Assembly: GCA_964019055.1 (NCBI GenBank) | Contig: OZ025219.1 | Span: forward strand, 5,413,868 to 5,477,867 | Direction: 5' to 3' | Length of the DNA stretch: 64,000 nucleotides | Source of the DNA: Anthopleura xanthogrammica | Lineage: Eukaryota; Cnidaria; Anthozoa; Actiniaria; Actiniidae | In this document: piece after piece, positions 38,490 through 49,589 of the stretch | Position numbering within the stretch: the stretch's first letter is position 1 | Layout of the letters: every line of letters starts with the position of its first letter | Position numbers and translations under genes: made by a program | Notes under the pieces: model-generated | The model's input: the letters and a program-made list of their open reading frames with translations, nothing else | What the model was told of the DNA's origin: nothing | The model's database searches: none

Positions 38490-38766
38490 TTAAAATTTTG
38501 CAAACAGATTGAATAGAATAATACCACAGTGCTAAATTATATTATTATGATTATTATAATTATTATAATTATTGTAATTATAGGACTGCAACTCCACCTT
38601 TTTAAGTAAAATATGTTTGAGAAGAGTTACTAAGAAGGAGTTTCAAAGTTATATAACATAAAACCTGTTACATTTAGATGAAATGGTTTCAGTGATGTGA
38701 TATATAAGTTATGTGACAAATAGTAGAGTAGTTTGTTTCATTAGCTTGCAGCTAGAAGTCTTCAAG

Positions 38767-41700
38767 ATGCTGATGCCACTTTTAACCATCATCCTTAGCC
38801 TGACAGAGCTACAGAGCAGCGCCTCTACCACTAACTCATTGTAAGATTACTTATCTCTTATATCAATATCACAGGGGCGTAGCCAGGATTTTGCCTTAGG
38901 GGGACCAAAAACCCGTTTTCAGAACATCAACCAAAAAAACGGCCAACCAAAAAAACGGCCAACCAAAAAGTGGCTAACCAAAAAACCAAAAACGGCAAAC
39001 ACAATGGACGAGGAGGGGCCCAGGCTTCCTGGGGCCCCCTGGCTACGCCCCTGTATCAACATTTCTGATAACACCATTTTTTTTTTTCGTGTAACTGTCA
39101 CGTGACATATTCATAAAATCTTGGTAATGATTATAAGACACAATAGTCACATGACAAGGTTCTCAAAATTATGTAATTAATACAGCTATTTCAAAAAAGG
39201 TTAGTGCAGGTTTTGTTGCATGTTGCATGTTGCTTACCAAGCAAGCTTGAAATATGCTGGAAAAACCTGCAGACAATTCAATTTTTTTTTTTAATTCTAT
39301 ATTGTTGTGACCTTTCGCTCAATGAATTCAATTCACCCATACTGCATTTCGGACTTGGTATGCAACATGCAACAAGCAACCTTTATTAACCTTTTTCGAA
39401 ATAGCTATATATAACGAACTTTTCCGAATTCGCTTGAGTTACCACAAAACAATAGCTCCAAGTCGAGGTTGAACTTCCAAAATACGATAGATATTTAAGT
39501 AAAACCTCGTCTTGAAGCCATTGTTTCGTGGTCACTGAAGCCAATTCGGGAAAGGTCTATTATTCTAGTTGTGATTTAATTGTTATCTAATACAGAAAGT
39601 TTCCTCCTGCTCCTCTCAAAGTAAGAGACGAACGCCTCACCGCTGCAGGGAACAATATGTCTCGCATTATCAAACAAATCATGGACAACTATGACAAGAA
39701 TGTTCGTCCGTTTTACGAAGGTAATATTCAGAAAATATAGATATATTGGTTCAGATCGCTGAATCTTTATATCCATTTTCCTTTCAATATCTGTTTTCAT
39801 TTATTGTTGCAGTTCAGCCCATAGATGTCCAATTAGACATGCTGGTTCTTTCATTTGGAGAAATCAAAGAAGCTGATATGGTGAGTATGTACACCAAAGC
39901 ACTAACAAACGTTCTACTGTTCTTAAAAAATACATGGGCGGATCCAGGGGGTGTCCATTGTTACACTGGACACCCCCAAATCATAATGTAAGTACAAAAA
40001 ACTGAAGTCAGATCAGGATTATTGATGACGTCACTGCATCTTCACTTATTTCCTTTCGGACATCCCCTTGCAAATTTCTGGATCCGCCCCTGAAATAGTA
40101 ATAAAGATGCAATGCTAAATTTTCAACTCTCAAACGCCCCGTCCCCTCCCCCCCCCCCCCCCCCCCCGTCCCCCTTCTCCTCAAAACACACACACTGGTT
40201 GACTAGGGGATCCTAAGCCTTCATATAAGATGATATCTTATTAGTGAAACACAAAGCTGCAGCTGCAGCTGTAAAAGAAAGAAAGAGATGCATTGACCAC
40301 AACAGGCGAACCGTTTTTAGTCTAATTTTGGTTTCCAAAAGACTCTCGTAATAATAGCAGATATCAGAGTTATACTCCATCGCCTTAAAACAATTGTTTC
40401 AAGTCGAGGTATTTGGGTCAACAACACGGTAAATGTATAGAAACTGATCCAAATGCCACGACGTAAAAAGTAAATGTTTGTAGCTTACAGACAGTGTAGC
40501 TCCGATAACTGCTATCTATTCATTTTCCGAATGCTGAACGATTGTTACAAAGTAAAATGTGGCTCTATATCCAAATGAATGGTGCATTGAATTTATTGTT
40601 AATCTTTTTCTAGGTATTCACAACAGATATATACCTTGGTCAGTTCTGGCAGGACCCTCGTTTCGCTTATGGCATCAACAACAGTATAAGTTTTGGCGGG
40701 AACTACGTTGATAATTTCTGGGTTCCTGACACCTTCTTCGTGAACTCGGTCGACACGGGAATCCATCAAATGATATCTCCAAATAAGAAACTTTGGATCA
40801 GCCTTGATAAAGGCCATATTATGCTAAGTGCGAGGTAAAGAATCTCTGTCTGTTGGACCCGGTTTAGAGACGAGAGATGGCCACGTATGGAAGTGTAATC
40901 CTGGATTTTGTACTCAAATATCTCCAAAACTAAAAATCAAATTGCATTTTAGAAAATAGTATCGATTTGCTTTACTGTTTGCTAAACAACGTATTTCTGT
41001 ATGAAAATGGCAGATACCCAGTATTGAGCATTGAAGCCACTGGGAAAAAAAAGATAAAATTGGGTCCCTACCTGGCCATGGGCCAAGGGTTTTAGTTACG
41101 TCTGTATAGGATTATCGATACAAATACGAAACAAATTCTGTAGATTCACCCTGATTTTATAATTTATAGATTAAAATCCACGGCAACTTGTAAAATGGAC
41201 CTCAGGAAGTATCCCATGGATATCCAGACATGTCACCTGGCACTCGAAAGCTGTGAGTACGAGTTACAACTATATATATTTTGTCGGTTTGTTCTCTACG
41301 GAATGTTTGCGCATGCATCCAGTGAGTGAGGAATATGGGCATGACCAAGAGAGCATAAATAAGAGAGGGAAACTTCTTAATACCGCGCGTGCCATGTGAA
41401 TTCCCAGTTGGGCTATTTTTAGCATTCGCATGAAGTGAAATTTTCGGCATACCCTACTCCTGTGCGTCAAAAATTGTGTGCTTCATTCAAACCTGGAAGT
41501 AGCGAAAGCATGTAAAGATTTTTTGGGGAAAACCTAAATAGAGCGTCTTTTTGAGTGTTCAACAGCCTCAGTCGTGTTTTATCAGAGAACAGAACATAGC
41601 CAATCCTGATCTTTTTGCTTTATCTAATAGATTTTGTCGGAAAAAAAATCGACGAAAAGTATGTTGTTTTTGAGCGCGCAGACAAACGTCCACGCATACA

Positions 41701-44204
41701 AATAATTAAAAACCAAACGACTTTGGATGCTAAAAATAGCCCAACCGGGAATTCACATGGTGCGCGCGGTATTAAGAAGTTTCCCTCTCTTATTTATGCT
41801 CTTTTGGCATGACTCTTGAGGACTGTTATTCGTTAACGGAACTGTAAAAAGAAGTATTTTAATTTTAGTTTCCTTTGATGAGTCCGACTTGATGTATAAA
41901 TGGAAGAAGAAACTTGGCAGCAAGGTTTTCATATATGACGCAGAAATGGCGCAGTTCACTGTGGTCAACGTAACAAGGGGTCTTAAACATCCATTATATC
42001 ACTCCAGTAAGTACAACCACATTCGAAACACTGTCTTGTATTCACATGACACGCATCACGTGACATACATCACGTGAAACACATCATATGACACACAACT
42101 AGTGACACACATCATTTGACACACATCACGTGACACACATCACGTAACACACATCTCTTTACGCCACATGAGCAACTGAATTCTTACTCTAAGCATGGTT
42201 CAATCATGTGATCATTGTATTACTAACATGTGGTAAACAGTGACCTATTATCAGCCTGTTCATGTGATCAACATCACGTCACCATCATCAACATGATCAA
42301 TAGTTTTAAAATAGTTTTAACTATTTAAGAATAACCACCATCATATAGGACAAGGTGCATACGAATTGTTATGCCATTCTCATTTACACTATGCATGATT
42401 GCACACCACCTATAGGCTTTTACTGACAAGATTTAGATGTGATCTATATCAGCCTAGTGATCTTTTTCTTTCTCCCTCTCTCTTTATTTTCAGAACGTTT
42501 TTCTGGCCTGACCGTAACATTTAAGTTCCAGCGTCGTACAATGTACTACATATTCCAGATGTACATTCCATGTATTTGTATTGTTGCTCTCTCTTGGGTC
42601 AGTTTCTGGGTAGACGCTGAAGCGGTACCAGCACGAGTAGGACTGAGTATAACGACAGTATTAACAATCTGCTACATGCTTGGCTCCGTCAACAGCAACC
42701 TTCCTCGGGTTTCTTATCTCAAAGCTATTGACTATTTCCTGCTATTGTCTTTTTGTTTTATATTTTTGACTTTGGTGGAATATGTTGCGGTTTTGAAGTA
42801 CGCACGAAGAAAGAAATATTCGGGAAGCTTTTTGCCGCATAAGAGTGAGCTGTCTGAAGATGAAGTGGTAAGTAAAACATACACAAATATGTTATATATG
42901 TTACTGTTTCTGCTGACATTGAAAATCTATAGGCATCTGATCGAGTTTGGACTTTCATTATCAAACATTGATTAATTCCGAACACCGTAAGTTTGATGAG
43001 GGGAATCCAAAGCTAATATCAGAAACGGTGCAGTTGTCTGAACCAAGAGAGTATGAAATAAGAGATCACAGCTCCCACACATAGGTCTATCCACATGAAA
43101 ATTATTTGAAAAATTGTTTTTAGCTCCACGCGCAGCTATTTTATCTGCGCGCGCAGCCTGCACGGAATCAAGAATCCCATTATGAAATATTTTAGGCTGC
43201 GCGCGGAGCTAAAAATAGCTGCGCACGGGACTAGAAATAGATTTTCAAATAATTATCATAGGGCACGGAGATGTGCTCTCTTACTTCATACTCTCTTGTC
43301 TGAACACAGAAACACCACGACAAGTACTTTAAGTTATTGTTTTTATTTTCAAATCAAATGAGATTTATCAGTGGCATATCCGTATCAGAGGGGCATTTGG
43401 GGAGAGAAAATCCCATGGATGATACGTAAATGCTCTTCTGGCAACACAACTCCTGCTTCCCAAACTTTTTTTTAAAAGCGAGCAATTTCAGTGTCGAGCA
43501 AGTGATACCATGACTAAAGGCTTCAAATTTTATTGATAGCCTGAAATAACCTCTGGGCTGATCACAGTCAGCGCACGGCTAGCTCGAGCTCACAGATCGA
43601 ATTCGAATTTAGCGTGTTTAAATGGGAATCGAGTCCGAGACCACAGAGGTGTTACATACCAAACCAATGTCTAGACACATGTTATTATTTGTTAATTGCG
43701 CATTAAACATTGAATATTAACACAAAAGATTTTCAATAAAATATTACTTTGGGATATTAGCACCCCTACCTATTTAGCCTGAAGCAATACACTTATCCTT
43801 CTATGACAAATAAAATAATCATAAGTCTAAATGGATTTTTGTTTGTATTTTTGAAGGGTGAGGACAAAAAGATGATGGAAGTTAAAATCCAGATCGGCAA
43901 GACAGCTTACACATTTTCCGACTCGCTTAGTAACCTAGCCACCGACGGAAACATAAAAACAAAGAATGGAGAAATGTATCGTTCGTCACCTCGAAAGCCT
44001 GTCAAGACATGTGACCACTCTAAGCCAATCCTACGTCGATGTTTGAAGAAAGACGGCAAGAAAACTAGCATAACACATTTCTTCAAGAAACCTTTTAGCC
44101 CTGGTGAAGGAGAGAACAAAATTGATAAGTACTCCAGATTCTTCTTCCCTTTCAGCTATGGCGTCTTCTTGCTGGTATATTTTGCATTTTTCTTCTACCA
44201 TTGA
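38767..44204 (+). CDS. Cys-loop ligand-gated anion channel 2 (GABA-A/glycine receptor-like)
   Basis: Paralogue of the channel at 10879-19113. Coding exons: 38767-38840, 39596-39720, 39813-39880, 40614-40834, 41170-41252, 41869-42006, 42494-42867 and 43857-44204, giving 476 aa. Phases match the first copy throughout. Five exons have identical lengths in both genes (74, 68, 221, 83 and 348 nt). Features: signal peptide (1-20); GQFWQDPR (98-105); WVPDTFF (125-131); Cys-loop C170-C184; PAR 282-284 before M2, indicating anion selectivity; M4 ending close to the C-terminus in Tyr-His. It lacks the two linker exons of copy 1. A splice acceptor ends at 38751, 15 bp before the ATG, again suggesting a 5' UTR intron. 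Introns hold MITEs (39935-40093, 41338-41813, 43044-43298) and a CACGTG-rich tandem array. The gene ends about 1.5 kb from the convergent GPCR B. The ligand is unknown. Confidence 0.92.
38874..39054. mobile_element. MITE with CAGGGGCGTAGCCAGG ends
   Basis: Perfect TIRs of 16 bp, with TATCA repeated on both flanks as a possible 5-bp target duplication. It sits in intron 1 of channel gene 2. The inside contains AACCAAAAAACGGCC repeats. Confidence 0.8.
39184..39407. mobile_element. MITE carrying a TGTTGCA array, copy 1
   Basis: The TIRs AGCTATTTCAAAAAAGGTTA and AACCTTTTTCGAAATAGCT bound about 224 bp. Inside are three TGTTGC(A/T) heptamers near the left end, CATGCAACA repeats near the right end, and a conserved middle shared with 55357-55695. 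It lies in intron 1 of channel gene 2. Confidence 0.75.
39935..40093. mobile_element. MITE with GGGCGGATCCAG ends
   Basis: The ends GGGCGGATCCAGGGGG and the inverse of CAGGGGCGGATCCAGAAA enclose about 159 bp in intron 3 of channel gene 2. AAATA on both flanks suggests a 5-bp target duplication, as in 38874-39054. Confidence 0.7.
41338..41813. mobile_element. TIR element with about 85-bp arms, intron 5 of channel gene 2
   Basis: The arms 41347-41428 and 41728-41803 are inverted (GAGAGCATAAATAAGAGAGG ...). About 300 bp of unique DNA lies between. The right end is about 55 bp from the exon 6 acceptor. Confidence 0.75.
42043..42155. repeat. Tandem ACACATCACGTGAC-like array, intron 6 of channel gene 2
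   Basis: Degenerate units of 14-18 bp. CACGTG (an E-box core) occurs at 42057-42062, 42071-42076 and 42127-42132. Confidence 0.65.
43044..43298. mobile_element. Foldback MITE with target-site duplication, intron 7 of channel gene 2
   Basis: The TIR CAAGAGAGTATGAAATAAGA and its inverse bound 255 bp. TCTGAAC (43037-43043 and 43299-43305) is duplicated on both sides. Inner inverted blocks contain GCGCGCAGC and AGCTAAAAATAGCTGCGC. Confidence 0.9.
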
Positions 44205-45172
44205 TTTGATCCTTGAGACTGTCGGTTACGAATCACCTTCTTGTACGGTCTTCCACCCTAATTTTTAAAGAAGGCTCTATAAAAAAAGTTCTTGTACTCT
44301 GGTGCATCTCACAGATAGGTACTTTGCCCAAACAGAAATTATACAAAAGGATATTTTGAACGTTGCTAATACTATTAAGACAGTACCTTAAAGGTTATAG
44401 AGCGGTTTTCGTATGTTCATGAGTGGGAAACATACGGGAACCATAGACCATACGATAACTGCTCTATGTGTACGTGATGCGAAAAGGTGGTTTGAGATCA
44501 TTCCAAGAGAATACGGATCGAAGCGTCGAGCTATATGGATGTGAGAATGATACCTATGGTGCGTAACTTTTGAAAGTGTCCAGCCAAATCTTAAAAACTT
44601 CTTCAGATACCTATTGGCGGATAACAAGCCCAACTATTGAACACTTGCTGTTGATCAGCTGATACAAATTCCACACGAGACCGGAAATTACATTAATAGC
44701 AACCAATCTGGACTCCCCTGGGTGCGCACTCAATTGTCTAATTTCGTAAAACCGAAAGGACAAATAATGATATCAAACAAATACGTTCTACAATAATTAA
44801 TTCAATTGAATTCCTTAATTTATTTACAGAAATTTTCCTCTGATGATTTTGTTTTTAAAACTGACTAAATATATATTTATCAGAATTTTATCTGAAATTT
44901 GTCCTTGACAGAACAAAGTGCCTCTTATCAAAACACTAAGACAAATCGCAGAGATAAGAATAAAATCTATTTCTAATTGATTTATTTGTCGGATATTCAA
45001 GACTTTCTACAATTCAATAAAAGAATTTGACCTATTTACTATTTATTGACATTCGATGAAAATAAATTCTTCCCTGGTATATATCAGTGGAAAATTGGTC
45101 TTGTTAACTATATTCTGACTCACTCATTTCCAATCGATGTTTCTATACAACAATGCTCCGTCCGTCTTATAT
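44205..45172. other. 3' flank of channel gene 2
   Basis: AT-rich; no gene. Presumably holds the channel gene 2 3' UTR. Confidence 0.4.
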
Positions 45173-45425
45173 AGGCCTTACTAATATCTATGCATGAAGT
45201 CCTTAGCCACACTTTCATGCAGCTCTGACCACATTTAATGTATTCGCATACTCTTATGCACGGGCTTTCCGATGCGAAGCTGGCTGATTTTACCAAATAA
45301 GGCATGTAATAGCTCATTTGGCAGCAAAAAGCCCATACATGGAAGTATGTGAATACATTATATGTGATCAGAGCTGCATGAAGGGGAGGCTAAGGATTTC
45401 ATGCATAAATATTAAGAAAGGCCTT
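45173..45425. mobile_element. Foldback MITE between channel gene 2 and GPCR B
   Basis: Imperfect arms of about 95 bp (45173-45267 and 45330-45425), ending AGGCCTTA and TAAGAAAGGCCTT. Internal matches include GCATGAA, TTAGCC and CATGCAGCTCTGA with its inverse. Confidence 0.75.
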
Positions 45426-45697
45426 GAGGATTGTTCTGATCGTCATCGTCATGTGTTATATCACAATTATTTTGCCACAGTGGGTCATTATAATATAAAG
45501 CTTGTACAAACCGCTGACCTCCATCATGGCCGCCATTGCTGATCCCTTCGCTCATAGTCAGTCAACTATGCTTTGCTATTATAGATTCTTTCAGGGTTCA
45601 TGATTTGGTATTCCTGCGTCTCTCTAACGTTCAATACTTTCAATTTTGGATTTCAATAACACACTTCGTCAAATATCATGTATTGGGGTCCCTGTGT

Positions 45698-47571
45698 TCA
45701 CACACTCGTTACAAACACACAGCTGCTAGTCGTAGACGTCTTTGACTGGTTTACAAGATTAACGTTATTCATTTCTTGATTAGAAGGACCATGTCTTATC
45801 ATGGGCTGTCTACAGAAGGCTAACATTTTCACAAACTCTCTTCTGTAGTTTTGGTTCAGTAAGGCATACACCACAGGGTTACAAGCGCTTGATGCAAACA
45901 CTAACCACTGAGAAAACAGGATCGACGTCACTAGGGCCTGGGTACGAATGGGACTGAAGTAATCGATGTAAATGAAGGTCACGTGATACGGAAGCCAACA
46001 AAATGCAAACAGGATTACGACGACGATGAGCATGCGTATGACCCGCTGCTGTGCGCGATGCCTTGACTCTGAAACAAAGAGCAAGTTTTAGGAAAAACGT
46101 TATTGAATCGGAATTAATCGATATTTATTCGGGTGACTCATGACCCCAAGCGAGTCCTCCAAACAAGTTCTAGGCAGATTTTCAAAAGTAGAACTTGGTG
46201 CATTTGATTTCAAAACAAATGCAGATGACTATACTTAGACGTTTTCCTTGAGGATCAAGAGAGTGTTTACTTTGATTTACGCTTTATCTCTGTCTAAGCT
46301 ATAAAAACCCCACATCAAACACCAGTGAGATAAAAAGGTTGACTCAACATCCTGTGATATTCTAGTCGTGTTTGCTCTACGTGCCTCGCTTTGTGAGGTC
46401 TTGTTTTTAACATTTTATTAATATCAGATTAGAGCTCCTTTACGTTGACTCCTTGTAATTCATTTTTATTAACTTTTGTCTGATGCGAATAAAGGGGAAA
46501 AAATTACATGCAATTAGGATAAAAACCATAGACTGAGGAATGAGAACTGAAAAACGAATTATTGTATGAAGTAATATCCAATAAGCTGGACCACAAATAC
46601 TTCTATTAACTACGGTATTGTTGTCAAATTAAAATGGAATTGGATTGGAGAAATTACCGTAGGTCGGGCTTTGAATAAACCGTATGACAAGTTGTACTTT
46701 AGGTTATTGTTGTGATGTTCAGTCACTTCAAAATTCAGAGGGAAACAATTTTATTTTGCCTTTGAAATTATATCAGAATTCCAACCAATTCAACGTGATG
46801 AAACAAAGGGGCAGAACTGATACCAAGCTAGCTGTTGTAGTGATTTTAAGACAAATTTTACAGCTTACCTTCTAGCGAGCTGGAAATTGACGGCTGTCGT
46901 CTTAGTGATCGCGCAATAACAAAATAGAGAATTGAGATCGCCATCAACGGAAACAAGTATAGCACAAGAAATAATATCATAGTGTAGGTTTGTCTAGAGG
47001 CGAGGTTTGGCCATACTTCTTCGCATAGTATGTACTCAGTGCCATTTTGAGCAACGGTTAATATTTTGCAGAATATTAGTAACGGCATTGGAATAATAAT
47101 TGAAGACACCCAGATCAATGTTAGTATTTTATAGGCTTCTTTTAATGTGATCTTCCGTCGTTTAAAATGGACGATATGCCAGTATCTATCAAGAGCGATC
47201 CCTAGTAGCGTTCCCACCGAAGCGCAGAGCGTCAGTCCCTGAAGAAATGGTAATACCTTACAAAGTACTTCACCAAAAGGCCATCGCCATAGGTGAGCAT
47301 AGGTAACAACGCTTGGGATGTTAAATAGGGCGACCAAGAGATCAGCCAGTCCGAGATTCGCGATTAGAACATTGGTGACTGTTTTCATCCGTGGTTTGCG
47401 TACGGCTAAGATCACCATGGAATTGCCAAACACACCGAAAATAAAAAGTACCAGATAACCAACGATTCGAACGATTTTAATAGTCATTGCTTCTTCTTGG
47501 GACTCTCCTGGAGAAAACTGCGTAACATTAGTCGTAGGAGCTGCAAACAGGAGCGGCGTCGATATTTCCAT
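45698..47571 (-). CDS. Peptide GPCR B (rhodopsin family, NPFF/RFamide receptor-like)
   Basis: Two coding exons on the minus strand: 47571-46869 and 46068-45698, 357 aa, with an 800-bp phase-1 intron (donor gtaagc, acceptor tttcag). The ATG at 47571-47569 is chosen because the frame reaches further upstream only through a TTG. Motifs: N-terminal N-glycosylation sites; GN in TM1; LGLADLL in TM2; RWPFG-C (Cys104) pairing with Cys183; DRY (128-130); a CEEVWPN stretch in extracellular loop 2, typical of NPFF/RFamide-like receptors; CWLPYH in TM6; NPVVY in TM7. The C-terminal tail is Ser/Thr-rich and ends in Val-Thr-Ser-Val, matching a class I PDZ-binding motif. It is convergent with channel gene 2 (about 1.5 kb) and head-to-head with GPCR C. 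The ligand is unknown. Confidence 0.93.
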
Positions 47572-48328
47572 TCTCAAAGACAATGTCGTAGAACTTCTTA
47601 AAAAGAGTAAACTGTTCAAAATACCAGATCCTAAACAAAAATGTTTTGTCTTTGACTGAGAAGCCTGAGAATCGTTTTGCTTATTTATGTATTTTGTTAT
47701 CTATATATATAACGCGAAGCGGAAGTTTTCCAGACGCAAAAAACAGCTTCCCTGCCATCCCACTCGGTACATGCTGTCATTATCCCATGGAGCAGACAGT
47801 GTGTTAGCTTTTGCAAATAGATGGCCTCTCTTATTACGGGAGATTTTGAAGTTTCAATCAAGTTATTGTTTAAACTAGTTGGACGGCACTTTCTTGAAAT
47901 GACCTGTTTGAAAGCTTGAATTACCACAACCAAAAATACAGGAAGAGATCTTCTCTTTCCTACTCATTTTCTTTTGATGTCTTCGCTTTTGTTTTAGACA
48001 GCTTGTCAGGTCATTCAGGGTTTTTCAATTATCTCGATGAAATCTTTTCATAATTATAGTTTAGTTTTATAGTTTTTGATTTGTCGGTTACGTTATCAGT
48101 AATAATTGTGAATGCTGAGATATCTGGTCTTTAAGGTTCAAACATCAATATTATTAAAGTTCCCGGCTTTGAAATCCTCGATGAATAGTATAAAAACGAA
48201 TAATAATCACTGTTAAATTCAATTCCTCTCAGCCGAAGTGGAAAAAAGGTCACTTTGCCAAAAAAAATCGGGAATTTTGACAGGTCAAAAGAAACTTGCC
48301 AAACTTGTGCAAATGCCGAAAAGCATGA
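47572..48328. other. Spacer upstream of GPCR B
   Basis: Expected to hold the GPCR B promoter and 5' UTR. No further gene is seen. Confidence 0.4.
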
Positions 48329-48360
48329 TATATATCTATATATCTATATATATATATATA

Positions 48361-49531
48361 CAGCGATATGCAGAAATTCTGATCCACCTGAGCGAAGTAT
48401 ATATAACTATATCGGGTGCATTGTGGGAATAATTTCTCGCGCGATTCAAGGTAAAGAAGCGTGACTAGCGTGGAGTTGATTGCCAGCGCTATATTATGCA
48501 CTATATAGCATCGAACAACTCGGAAGGCGAGAGCCTAAATGTTTTTTTAAAACACCAGACTACTCCAAGACGTTGTCTCTCAAAGTAACGTCGTTAACCA
48601 AATAATTAAAGTCAACAAAAGGCAAAGAAAGTTCAGTTTTTACTGTCGTGACCTCTGCTCAAATAATTTAATCGCCCAAGAACATGTAACGGTAAAACAA
48701 ACTTTACATTCAATTACAACTATAATACCAAAGCTTGAGATAACTTTCAGTGTTTTAGATATACGCTAAAGTCGATGAAGGCGTATTTAAAAATATTTAG
48801 GATATTCGGATGAAATTGTCTTTCAAACAGTTTAATTTATGCAAAGAAAGCAATAGACGTTTTGCTTACATTATTGAAAACACTGATGCTTGCTCAAAGA
48901 GCTGATAATGATTTATGATCTTCTCACTCAATGAGGAATTTTCCCTGCATTTGTGAGGACGGAAATAACTTTTGGTTTTTACAAGCTACAGAGTTTATTC
49001 TTATAAGCAGTGTGATTCGATTAAACGCAAAATATAAAATGTGTGTTATTGTGCACACTTTCTCCTCTGATGTTTCAAGCAATGGAATCTTATATTCTAA
49101 ATTAGAAATACTTCTCGGGTATAAGTTTAATCTTTCCCTGATGTCTGGCTCAAAAGACTGAAAGGTTTGCAATTGAGTTATGCAAAAGTCAGAATATAAT
49201 GTAAATCTATATTATTGTAGCTATAAATTTGCTCCGTGAATATCAAAAGAGAATTGAGTCGTGATTTATTTCGACACACTTTACACTTGAGATTCCTCAT
49301 TGAGTGAGAAGTTCATAAATCATTATCAGCTCTTTGAGCAAGCAGCAGTGTTTTCAATAATGTAAGCAAAACGTCCAGTTGTCCGATGCTATATAGTGTA
49401 TAATATAGCGCTGGCAATCAACTCCACGCTAGTCACGCTTCTTTACTTTGAATCGCGCGCAAAATCATTCCCACAATGCACCCGATATAGTTATATACTT
49501 CGCTCAAATGGATCAGAATTTCTGCATATCG

Positions 49532-49534
<3 letters not shown>
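48361..49534. repeat. Large inverted repeat, about 1.2 kb, between GPCR B and GPCR C
   Basis: Outer arms 48361-48522 and 49374-49534, inner arms 48855-48936 and 49295-49373. The left side carries an extra 332 bp (48523-48854) with no partner on the right. TA-rich tracts border both outer ends. Central unpaired part 48937-49294. No coding capacity is recognised. Confidence 0.85.

Positions 49535-49588
<54 letters not shown>
49535..49588. repeat. TA dinucleotide microsatellite
   Basis: 27 TA units directly adjoining the right arm of the large inverted repeat. Confidence 0.95.

Positions 49589-49589
<1 letters not shown>

Noticed and set aside
47572..47619. Upstream extension of GPCR B by 16 codons
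   Set aside because: It starts with TTG; the first ATG in frame is at 47571.
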